Origin: Candidatus Thioglobus plumae
GTDB lineage: Bacteria > Pseudomonadota > Gammaproteobacteria > PS1 > Pseudothioglobaceae
Direction of reading: 5' to 3'
Length of the DNA: 32,435 nucleotides
Assembly: GCA_910595815.1 (NCBI GenBank)
Contig: CAJVCM010000019.1
Span: 1-32,435, forward strand
The notes beneath the pieces were generated by a model. It saw nothing but the letters and a program-made list of their open reading frames with translations, did not search any database and was not told the origin of the DNA. Both the position numbers and the translations under genes were made by a program. This document shows positions 1 through 6,873 of the stretch, piece after piece (position 1 is the stretch's first letter; every line of letters begins with the position of its first letter).

Positions 1-2
1 TC

Positions 3-947
3 TAACGCCTCAACCTCTAATAACATTTTATTGATATGCATGCCAAGATTGTTATCAAGGCTATGCCAATCTTTGTATGCAGTTAGTCTTTTTAATATGG
101 CAGGCCTAATTTCATAATCGGCTAAATCTTCTTCATAACCTTTTCTCGCTTCATCTTGAAGAATGAGTAAGTAGCCTAAATATGGTTTAACCGCATGTTC
201 TGCATCTCCTGATGGGCCATGACCCGGCACATAATGATCAAGTTTGAGGTTAGTCGCATAATTCAATACTTTGATATTGCTATGCATATCAGAGGTTCCG
301 CCAAATCCACCTAGACGATGAATCATATCGTTGTCACCTAAAAACAAGGTTTTGCTACCCACGTGTTCAATCATGATATCAGTTGTGGTATGTGCTTTAG
401 GGGTTGGGTTGTGGATTTTAAATTGCTCAGAACCGACGGTGATAATCTGCGAGTGTGACGTTGCATCAGTAGGGTATGTGGCCACTGTGCCTTTTGAAGC
501 GCCTTCAGTTAAACGTTCTATCAAATCAATCCAAAATTCAGCTTCACTTTCTTTTGCTTGTGCAATCATTTGCGGATGTGCATAAATTTTAGCATCAGGA
601 TATTGCTCTATAATGGCGTGATTGCCCAGCCAATGATCTCCATGCACGTGAGTATTAAATACTGCTACGATTGGCTTGTCAGTAATTTTTTTAACTTCAC
701 CAACAACTCTTTTACCAGTTTGATAGCTGCCACCAGGATCAATCACAATAACGCCGTTGGCGCCAATCACCATGCCGGGGTTGTTCATGAAGCCTTGATT
801 GCCAGGATTGGGCTCGTCTAGCGGACCGTGGATTACATAAACGTTATTACTAATTGCATCAAATTTATATTCACCATAACCTTCAATTGTCCATGCATGG
901 CTAAGTGTTGAAATTGCCAGTATCAACAGTGTTGTTAATTTTTTCAT
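3..947 (-). CDS. Exported MBL-fold metallo-hydrolase, partial (C-terminus beyond window)
   Basis: The frame is open from an ATG at 947 to the left edge, so at least 315 residues are present and the stop lies outside. Residues 1-18 form a signal peptide with likely cleavage after SHA, so the enzyme should act in the periplasm. The zinc-site signature of the metallo-beta-lactamase fold is complete: THVHGDH at residues 99-105, a later His in KAHTT, an Asp in FLGDND and a His in VPGHG. The substrate cannot be read from sequence. Similar exported MBL proteins occur near sulfur-oxidation and quinoprotein genes, but assigning this one there would be inference. It is divergent from nudE with 61 bp between them. 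A second exported MBL-fold gene lies at 18707-19645. Family is certain; function is unknown. Confidence 0.85.
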   Translation of the reverse strand, partial: MKKLTTLLILAISTLSHAWTIEGYGEYKFDAISNNVYVIHGPLDEPNPGNQGFMNNPGMVIGANGVIVIDPGGSYQTGKRVVGEVKKITDKPIVAVFNTHVHGDHWLGNHAIIEQYPDAKIYAHPQMIAQAKESEAEFWIDLIERLTEGASKGTVATYPTDATSHSQIITVGSEQFKIHNPTPKAHTTTDIMIEHVGSKTLFLGDNDMIHRLGGFGGTSDMHSNIKVLNYATNLKLDHYVPGHGPSGDAEHAVKPYLGYLLILQDEARKGYEEDLADYEIRPAILKRLTAYKDWHSLDNNLGMHINKMLLEVEAL

Positions 948-996
948 TATTTCATTCCTTGAGATAAAGGTATTATTGTACCTACACAAGTCCTAA

Positions 997-1002
997 TATA
1001 AT
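997..1002 (+). promoter_or_regulatory. Perfect -10 box placing the start site at the nudE ATG
   Basis: The hexamer TATAAT ends 7 nt before the nudE ATG at 1009, so the predicted +1 is the A of the start codon. No Shine-Dalgarno sequence precedes the ATG. No clear -35 is present: TTATTG at 973-978 is a weak candidate with an 18-bp spacer. If used, the promoter would give a leaderless mRNA. Confidence 0.5.
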
Positions 1003-1008
1003 ACACCC

Positions 1009-1560
1009 ATGCGTAAAAAACCCAAGATATTAAGTGTTGAAACCCTTGCTACTACACGTGTTTTTAACATTGAGCGTTTAGATTTGGAATTTTCCAATGG
1101 TGAAAAACGTCAATATGAGCGTCTTAAACCACCAGGTAATGGAGCAGTCTTAGTTGTTCCAATGCTAGATGATGACACAGTGCTAATGATTTATGAATAT
1201 TCAGGTGGTACCGATCGTTACGAGTTGGCATTGACTAAGGGAAAAATTGATGATGGGGAGGTGCCACTTGAGGCGGCCAATAGAGAGTTAATGGAAGAGA
1301 TTGGCTATGGTTCTAGAAATCTGACTCTTGTTAAAACCATGACACAAGCGCCCGGATATCAATCAAACTTTACCCATATTGTTCTGGCTCAAGATTTATA
1401 CGAGGCTAGTGCTGAAGGTGATGAGCCTGAGCCCTTAGAAGTGGTTGAATACAAACTTTCAGAGCTAGAAAGCTTAGTCTACAATGAAGACTTGACCGAG
1501 GCCAGAAGTATTGCAGCACTTTATATGGCTAAGGAAATCATTAGAAAGCAAAACGTGTGA
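1009..1560 (+). CDS. nudE: ADP compounds hydrolase NudE (Nudix family)
   Basis: The 183-residue protein resembles E. coli NudE along its whole length. NudE hydrolyses ADP-ribose, NADH and diadenosine polyphosphates as a housecleaning enzyme. The Nudix box is intact at residues 78-100: G78, E84, then RELMEEIGY with the metal-binding glutamates. The C-terminal part carries the QDLYEAS...GDEPEPL segment typical of NudE, which argues against a generic ADP-ribose pyrophosphatase. It heads the plus-strand run and overlaps aat by 4 nt (GTGA), so the two are probably translationally coupled. No Shine-Dalgarno is visible; see the -10 box immediately upstream. Confidence 0.9.
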   Translation: MRKKPKILSVETLATTRVFNIERLDLEFSNGEKRQYERLKPPGNGAVLVVPMLDDDTVLMIYEYSGGTDRYELALTKGKIDDGEVPLEAANRELMEEIGYGSRNLTLVKTMTQAPGYQSNFTHIVLAQDLYEASAEGDEPEPLEVVEYKLSELESLVYNEDLTEARSIAALYMAKEIIRKQNV

Positions 1561-2216
1561 TTAACATTCCTGAAGAATTTATTCTTCATTCTCCACATAT
1601 TCCTTTTCCTGATGTTGAATTAGCCTTAGATGAGCCGAATGGTTTAATTGCTATTGGTGGTGATCTGTCAACTGAGCGTTTATTAAGTGCCTATCGACAG
1701 GGTATTTTTCCTTGGTATAGTGAAGGTGAGCCTGTGTTATGGTATAGCCCAAATCCTAGGATGGTGATCACCAAAGACACACTGCATATTTCAAAAAGCT
1801 TAGAAAAAGTGCTTCGCAGTAATCGCTTTGAAGTTCGAATGAATATGCGTTTTGAGCAAGTGATCAGTCAGTGTAAAGACATTAAGCGCAAGGAACAAGA
1901 CAGTACTTGGATTGATAATGACATGGTACAAGCCTATATACAATTACATCATCAAGGTTATGCGCACTCTATTGAAGTATACGAAAACGATCAACTGGCA
2001 GGTGGTTTGTATGGTGTTGCGATTGGTAAGGTATTTTTTGGTGAGTCAATGTTTTCTTGTGCAAGTAACGCATCGAAAGTTGCTTTAGTATATCTATTAA
2101 AAAATACCGATTATCAACTGATTGATTGCCAAGTAGAAAATCCTCATTTGAAAAGCTTGGGTGCCTTTAATATAGAGCGATCTGCGTTCGTGCAACAGCT
2201 TGAGAATTTACTGTAA
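1557..2216 (+). CDS. aat: Leucyl/phenylalanyl-tRNA--protein transferase
   Basis: This enzyme attaches Leu or Phe from aminoacyl-tRNA to proteins with N-terminal Lys or Arg, marking them for ClpS/ClpAP degradation (N-degron pathway). The 219-residue product is slightly shorter than E. coli Aat (234). The hallmark segment FPWYSEGEPVLWYSPNPR lies at residues 51-68, and VFFGESMFS near residue 160 belongs to the catalytic domain. Translation starts at a GTG overlapping the nudE stop. The motif set is diagnostic of the family, so the call is secure. Confidence 0.93.
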   Translation: MINIPEEFILHSPHIPFPDVELALDEPNGLIAIGGDLSTERLLSAYRQGIFPWYSEGEPVLWYSPNPRMVITKDTLHISKSLEKVLRSNRFEVRMNMRFEQVISQCKDIKRKEQDSTWIDNDMVQAYIQLHHQGYAHSIEVYENDQLAGGLYGVAIGKVFFGESMFSCASNASKVALVYLLKNTDYQLIDCQVENPHLKSLGAFNIERSAFVQQLENLL

Positions 2217-2253
2217 AATAAAGACTAATCTTTTATACAACTATAGTGGCAAC

Positions 2254-2397
2254 ATGAATACAACCCTTAAATTAGCGGCATTAATTTTAGTCATTATTGG
2301 CTTGTCTTCTTGTGGAAAAATGGGTGAATTAGAGCCGATCAAAGCTGAGACGGTTTCCATGAATATCAGTACAATAGATCAAGCTGATATTGCTTAA
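2254..2397 (+). CDS. lptM: LptM (YifL)-type small lipoprotein
   Basis: This 47-residue protein starts at the ATG at 2254. A longer in-frame reading from 2200 would overlap aat and put a charged extension before the signal peptide, so it is rejected. A hydrophobic segment leads to a lipobox LSSC with the lipidated Cys at residue 20, followed by GKMGELEP, close to the CGxKGPLxxP start of LptM/YifL. LptM is known to assist assembly of the LptD/LptE lipopolysaccharide translocon. Its place just before lysA is a common arrangement in gammaproteobacteria and supports the call. The tail beyond about residue 30 is unremarkable. Confidence 0.75.
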   Translation: MNTTLKLAALILVIIGLSSCGKMGELEPIKAETVSMNISTIDQADIA

Positions 2398-2424
2398 GTT
2401 TAAAAATATCCACTACTTACGATC

Positions 2425-3666
2425 TTGAGTTTCTCTTACAAAAATCAAATATTACATGCTGAATCTGTTGCGATAACAGATTTAATGGAGACTTATGGCT
2501 CGCCACTTTATGTTTATTCTCAAACAGATATTGAGAATAACTGGCGTGAGTTTGACCAAGCATTTGGCAGTCATCCTCATTTAGTTTGTTATGCTGTTAA
2601 GGCCAATTCAAATTTAGCAGTACTCAACACATTGGCTAAAATTGGTGCGGGCTTTGATATCGTATCCGAGGGAGAGTTAGAGCGTGTGTTGGCTGCTGGC
2701 GGACAGGCAAATCGCTGTGTATTTTCAGGTGTGGCTAAAACAGCTCGTGAGATTAAGCGTGCATTAGAAGTGGGCGTACGTTGTTTTAATGTTGAATCAG
2801 CTTCTGAGCTAGATAGGATTGAATCAGTAGCGCAGTTGTTAAATACGAAAGCACCAATCTCTATTCGCGTTAATCCAAATGTTGATGCGATGACACATCC
2901 TTACATCTCTACTGGCCTCAAAGAAAATAAATTTGGTGTCGATATTGATGACGCCATTAGTTTATATCAGCAGGCAAATAATTCTGAGTATTTGAATGTA
3001 CAAGGCCTTGATTGCCATATTGGTTCACAACTCACTGAAGTATCTCCTTTTTTAGATGCGTTAGATAAAGTGTTAGAGTTGGTTGGCCAGCTCAATCAGC
3101 AAGACATTACAATTACACACTTAGATTTGGGGGGTGGTGTCGGCATTCAATATGATGACGAACAGACCATCGATATCAAGAGCTATATTGAAGCAATGAT
3201 TGCCAAAGTGGGTAATATCGAAATAATTTTAGAGCCTGGAAGGGCAATTGTGGGAAATGCAGGTATATTTATCACTAAAGTTGAATTTTTAAAACAGAAT
3301 TCTGAACATTCATTTGCCATTATTGATGGCGCAATGAACGATCTTTTACGCCCTAGTTTTTATAATGCCTATCATCATGTCCTGCCTATTGATGAAGATG
3401 CTAATGGCGTTCAAGCCAGTTGGGATTTAGTTGGGCCGATTTGTGAAACCGGTGATTTCTTAGCCAAAGGTAGAGAATTAAGCTTGTCACAAGGTGATTA
3501 TTTGGCACTTATGTCAGCTGGCGCTTATGGCTTCACCATGAGTTCGAATTACAACTCCCGTCCACGAGTGGCCGAGGTAATGGTTTCAGGCAATCAGCAT
3601 AACTTAGTGCGTGAGCGTGAAACTATCCAAGATCTATTTAACAAGGAATACATAATCAATGAATAA
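2425..3666 (+). CDS. lysA: Diaminopimelate decarboxylase
   Basis: LysA catalyses the last step of lysine synthesis, meso-diaminopimelate to lysine, using PLP. The 413-residue product shows the PLP lysine in CYAVKANSN (K59), the HIGSQ segment, the phosphate-binding glycine loop GGGVGI, EPGR, and the active-site cysteine in GPICETGDFL. The only usable start after the upstream stop at 2401 is TTG at 2425, which fits the family's N-terminus although TTG is a weak start. It follows lptM by 27 nt and overlaps yhbY by 8 nt. dapF, a frequent partner in this neighbourhood elsewhere, is absent. Confidence 0.95.
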   Translation: MSFSYKNQILHAESVAITDLMETYGSPLYVYSQTDIENNWREFDQAFGSHPHLVCYAVKANSNLAVLNTLAKIGAGFDIVSEGELERVLAAGGQANRCVFSGVAKTAREIKRALEVGVRCFNVESASELDRIESVAQLLNTKAPISIRVNPNVDAMTHPYISTGLKENKFGVDIDDAISLYQQANNSEYLNVQGLDCHIGSQLTEVSPFLDALDKVLELVGQLNQQDITITHLDLGGGVGIQYDDEQTIDIKSYIEAMIAKVGNIEIILEPGRAIVGNAGIFITKVEFLKQNSEHSFAIIDGAMNDLLRPSFYNAYHHVLPIDEDANGVQASWDLVGPICETGDFLAKGRELSLSQGDYLALMSAGAYGFTMSSNYNSRPRVAEVMVSGNQHNLVRERETIQDLFNKEYIINE

Positions 3667-3961
3667 ACTAACAAACAATCAGAAGAAATTTTTAAGATCA
3701 ATGGGTCACACTCTAAAGCCTGTGGTGATGGTAGGACAACACGGTTTGAGCGAATCAGTTTTAGCCGAGCTTGAAACAACCATGAATAAGCATGAGTTGT
3801 TAAAGATCAAGATTCGAGTAGATGGAAAAGACGAAAAACAACAAATGATTGATCAAATTGTAAAAGTATCACGCTCGAATTTGGTTCAAGTTATTGGAAA
3901 TGTTATGGTGATTTACCGCGCATTTGATGAAGAGCCACAGATAATCCTGCCACGTAAGTAA
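3659..3961 (+). CDS. yhbY: YhbY family RNA-binding protein (CRM domain)
   Basis: A 100-residue single CRM-domain protein. It shows the opening pattern of a helix, LKPVVMVG, then the GQHG loop at residues 26-29 (GxxG RNA-binding loop), followed by HELLKIKI. E. coli YhbY binds 50S precursors and is implicated in large-subunit assembly. Its start overlaps the end of lysA by 8 nt in another frame, so translation is probably coupled. lpxB follows after 13 nt. In E. coli yhbY sits beside rlmE/ftsH; here it is embedded in a metabolic run. Confidence 0.9.
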   Translation: MNKLTNNQKKFLRSMGHTLKPVVMVGQHGLSESVLAELETTMNKHELLKIKIRVDGKDEKQQMIDQIVKVSRSNLVQVIGNVMVIYRAFDEEPQIILPRK

Positions 3962-3974
3962 GGCAACACCTCAC

Positions 3975-5060
3975 ATGAAAATCGGCATCAGCGCAGCAGA
4001 AACTTCAGGTGATTTGCTTGGCGCTAAACTGATTGAATCACTTAAAAAACAAAACTCAGATATTGGTATTGAAGGCTTAGCAGGCGAAAAAATGGTCGCT
4101 AGTGGTTGTCAGCAATTGTGGGACCAAAAATTGGTCAATGTTATGGGTTTTACTGAAGTGTTAAAGAAACTACCTTCTTTGTTACGACTAAGAAAAAATA
4201 TAATTGCACATTTTTCTGCTCAAAAACCAGCTGTGTTTATTGGGGTAGATGCGCCGGATTTTAACTTTGTCATTGAGAGAAAATTAAAATCTCAAGGCGT
4301 TAAGACCGTCCATTTTATTTCCCCCTCTGTGTGGGCATGGCGTCAAAGTCGTATTAAAAAAATCAAACAATCAACCGACTTGGTGTTGTGTGTTTTTCCA
4401 TTCGAGGTAGATTTTTATCAAAAAAACCAACAGAAAGCCTTGTTTGTAGGACACCCACTGGCTCAAAGTTTGAACCCAAGGGAAAATCACGTGCCGACTA
4501 AAAAAGTTATCTTAATGCCAGGTTCGCGTGAGGGGGAGGTTAAGCGATTGTTGCCAGAGATGATAGTGGCAGCTAAATTAATGGCTGAGCAAGATTCTGA
4601 GTTAACTTTTCATTTGGTATTGGCTAATGATTCTCTGCGTCATTGGGCAGAACAACAAACACAAGGTTTAAAGGTAACACTTTCATTGGGTGATGCACAC
4701 CAGCGTATAGCGCAGGCGGATTTAGTCTTAGTGGCTTCAGGCACTGCAACTTTGGAAGTAGCGTTAATTGGCGTGCCCATGGTGGTTGTTTATAAATTAT
4801 CAACCGTCAGTTATTTTATTGCTTCGCGCTTATTAAAAAGCCCTTATGCATCTTTACCCAATGTAATTGCCAACAAGTTATTGGTTCCAGAGTTGATCCA
4901 AAAGGATGCGAATGGGACGAATATCGCCCAACAGGCGATGCAAATTTTAAACAGTGACAACCAGGCTTTGGTTGAAGAATTTAAAGCCATTCACGCGCAG
5001 TTAAAGCATGATACGGATGACGAAGCAGCCAAAGCAATATTAGATTTAATTCATGAGTGA
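3975..5060 (+). CDS. lpxB: Lipid-A-disaccharide synthase
   Basis: LpxB is a GT-B glycosyltransferase (GT19) that joins UDP-2,3-diacylglucosamine and lipid X into the tetraacyl disaccharide of lipid A at the inner membrane. The 361-residue product has the N-terminal SAAETSGDLLGA, SPSVWAWRQSRIKKI near residue 115, MPGSREGEVKRLLP near residue 180 and SGTATLEVAL near residue 255, all signatures of the family. It is a little shorter than E. coli LpxB (382). It overlaps nadC by 8 nt. The usual lpxD-fabZ-lpxA-lpxB cluster is not present here, so lpxB is detached from its pathway partners. Confidence 0.95.
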   Translation: MKIGISAAETSGDLLGAKLIESLKKQNSDIGIEGLAGEKMVASGCQQLWDQKLVNVMGFTEVLKKLPSLLRLRKNIIAHFSAQKPAVFIGVDAPDFNFVIERKLKSQGVKTVHFISPSVWAWRQSRIKKIKQSTDLVLCVFPFEVDFYQKNQQKALFVGHPLAQSLNPRENHVPTKKVILMPGSREGEVKRLLPEMIVAAKLMAEQDSELTFHLVLANDSLRHWAEQQTQGLKVTLSLGDAHQRIAQADLVLVASGTATLEVALIGVPMVVVYKLSTVSYFIASRLLKSPYASLPNVIANKLLVPELIQKDANGTNIAQQAMQILNSDNQALVEEFKAIHAQLKHDTDDEAAKAILDLIHE

Positions 5061-5874
5061 TCAAATATTAAAAATAGTCAAACAAGCATTGAGTGAAGAT
5101 ATTGGCTCAGGCGATGTCTCAGCCAGTTTATTACCCAATACGCAAGTTGAAGCGCATATCATTGCTAGAGAGACTGCCATTATTTGTGGTACTGACTATG
5201 CAAAAGTTGCATTTTTACTGGTTGATGATTCAACTCAAATCAACTGGAAAATTACTGATGGTGATCAAGTTGTTGAAAATCAAACCTTATGCACGCTGAG
5301 CGGCTTAGCCAGTTCTATTGTTTCGGCAGAGAGAGTGGCGCTTAATTTTTTACAGACTTTGAGTGCTACCGCTACACAAACACAGTGTCTAGTGGCTAAA
5401 ATTGCACACACTAAGGCGCAACTGTTAGACACCCGAAAAACCTTGCCTTGTCTTCGATTAGCGCAGAAAAGTGCAGTTAAATGTGGCGGCGGAGTGAATC
5501 ATAGAATGGGTTTGTATGACTGTGTTATGCTCAAAGAAAATCATATTATCGCTGCTGGATCAATCAAACAAGCGGTTCAATCAGCGACTGAAAAATATCC
5601 TAATTTACCACTTATTGTTGAAGTTGAAAGCTTAGACCAATTACAACAAACATTGTTGCTTGATGGCATTACTCGAGCGTTGTGCGATAATTTCTCGATA
5701 GATGATTTGGCCAAGGCAGTCGTATTAGCAAAAGACAAACTACCAATAGAGGCTTCTGGCAATATTGACGAGAGCAATATTAGTGACGTTGCTGAAACAG
5801 GTGTTGATTATATTTCTACTGGTGGCATTACAAAAAATATTAATGCGATTGATTTGTCATTAAGGTTTGGCTGA
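5053..5874 (+). CDS. nadC: Nicotinate-nucleotide pyrophosphorylase (carboxylating)
   Basis: NadC converts quinolinate and PRPP to nicotinate mononucleotide in de novo NAD synthesis. The 273-residue sequence holds DTRKTLPCLR at residues 126-135 and HRMGLYD at 150-156, which line the quinolinate/PRPP pocket, then KENHI and the C-terminal barrel segment with STGGITKN. It overlaps lpxB at its start. Its last 15 nt overlap the convergent cysQ, so no terminator can lie between the two. The gene appears to be the end of the nudE-nadC plus-strand run. Confidence 0.95.
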   Translation: MSDQILKIVKQALSEDIGSGDVSASLLPNTQVEAHIIARETAIICGTDYAKVAFLLVDDSTQINWKITDGDQVVENQTLCTLSGLASSIVSAERVALNFLQTLSATATQTQCLVAKIAHTKAQLLDTRKTLPCLRLAQKSAVKCGGGVNHRMGLYDCVMLKENHIIAAGSIKQAVQSATEKYPNLPLIVEVESLDQLQQTLLLDGITRALCDNFSIDDLAKAVVLAKDKLPIEASGNIDESNISDVAETGVDYISTGGITKNINAIDLSLRFG

Positions 5875-6618
5875 AGCAAAGAAGATTGGCGAAGTTAAAT
5901 CTTCTCTGAGGTTGTATTTAAGCGCCTTACCTTGCTCATCTACGACACTACCTCCTGCCTCTTGCAATATATATGATCCAGCCGCTGTGTCCCATTCAGA
6001 GCAAGGTCCGAATCTTGGGTAATAGTCGTAACAACCCTCAGCGATTTTACAAAATTTTAAAGCACTGCCCAATCGACTAAGCTGGTAATCTGATTGTTGT
6101 TTTAGATGTTCTTTTAATTGATCATTATGAAAAGAGTGGCGCCCAATCACCACTTTGAGTGGGGTTGATGGCAGCTGTGTGGACAAGACTTGCTCTACCT
6201 TGTTTTGAAGCTTAAAGCTTTGGCTATTTAGAGTGTAATAATGGGATTTATTGATTGGTGCATAAATCATGCCAAATATGGGTGTATGGGCTTTGATATA
6301 GGCGATACAAATACAAAACTCACCCGTATGCTCTAAAAAATCTCGCGTTCCATCCAATGGATCGATTAACCAGTATTCGTCCCATTTCGAGCGCTCATCA
6401 AAAGCAATGACATCAGATTCTTCTGAGAGAATGGGTGTATTTGGTGTGAGTTTTTCTAACTCATCAACAATAAGCTGGTGTGCTGTTTGGTCAGCAATTG
6501 TCAGTGGGGTTTCATCAGACTTAACTTTAACACTTATGTCGCTTTTGTAAAAAGACATAATTGCTTCACCAACTTCAGTGGTGAGTTTAATTAGCGGCGG
6601 TATCAGTGCGTCAAACAT
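5860..6618 (-). CDS. cysQ: 3'(2'),5'-bisphosphate nucleotidase CysQ
   Basis: CysQ removes the 3'-phosphate from PAP (and PAPS), recycling a by-product of sulfate assimilation and other PAP-producing reactions. The 252-residue product belongs to the lithium-sensitive inositol monophosphatase superfamily. Metal-binding motifs are EE at residues 66-67, DPLDGT at 86-91 and EWDTAAG near 208. The pattern SRLGSALKFCKIAEG...YYPRFGPCSEWD is characteristic of CysQ rather than SuhB. It converges on nadC with a 15-nt overlap. A terminator-like hairpin separates it from the upstream rpoD-tRNA unit, so it is probably transcribed on its own. Confidence 0.9.
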   Translation of the reverse strand: MFDALIPPLIKLTTEVGEAIMSFYKSDISVKVKSDETPLTIADQTAHQLIVDELEKLTPNTPILSEESDVIAFDERSKWDEYWLIDPLDGTRDFLEHTGEFCICIAYIKAHTPIFGMIYAPINKSHYYTLNSQSFKLQNKVEQVLSTQLPSTPLKVVIGRHSFHNDQLKEHLKQQSDYQLSRLGSALKFCKIAEGCYDYYPRFGPCSEWDTAAGSYILQEAGGSVVDEQGKALKYNLREDLTSPIFFASAKP

Positions 6619-6694
6619 AGTGTCTTATCATACCTTTTTCATTTCAATAAATAGTATGGTAGATCACAAGTATTTTTTTCTTTCTACAAGGCGG

Positions 6695-6746
6695 GTTAAG
6701 AAAAACACGATAAAGCAATAGATATTGCTATGTGACTGAGTGTTTT
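6695..6746 (-). terminator. Candidate terminator downstream of rpoD-tRNA-Ile2
   Basis: On the minus strand, AAAACAC (6746-6740) pairs with GTGTTTT (6708-6702), followed by further T residues. A nested 6-bp stem GCAATA/TATTGC (6715-6720 and 6723-6728) lies inside. The stem is AT-rich, so termination efficiency is uncertain. Confidence 0.4.
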
Positions 6747-6788
6747 ATTTAATCTAACGCAGTTAGAAAGGAAAAATAAGTGGTAATT

Positions 6789-6865
6789 TGGTGGGCCTAC
6801 TTGGACTTGAACCAAGGACCAATCGATTATGAGTCGATTGCTCTAACCAGCTGAGCTATAGGCCC
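6789..6865 (-). tRNA. ileX: tRNA-Ile2 (anticodon CAT, lysidine type)
   Basis: The 77-nt cloverleaf is complete with encoded CCA. The acceptor GGGCCTA/TAGGCCC is perfect, the D stem is GCTC/GAGC, the anticodon stem is ATCGA/TCGAT around CTCATAA, and the T stem is CTTGG/CCAAG. The anticodon is CAT. The run CGACTCATAATCG followed by TTGGTC and TTCAAGT resembles the AUA-reading tRNA-Ile2 (E. coli ileX) more than elongator or initiator tRNA-Met. ileX also neighbours rpoD in E. coli. The wobble C would be changed to lysidine by TilS, encoded at 22111-23286. The tRNA begins 8 nt after the rpoD stop, so it is probably processed from the rpoD transcript. Confidence 0.88.
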
Positions 6866-6873
6866 GTAAGGGT

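Noticed and set aside
331..821. Open frames on the plus strand inside the first 950 bp
   Set aside because: They lie antisense to a complete MBL-fold coding frame with signal peptide and zinc motifs, and their translations look non-protein-like.
2200..2253. Longer start for the LptM-like lipoprotein
   Set aside because: It overlaps aat and puts 18 residues before the signal peptide, which would spoil export.
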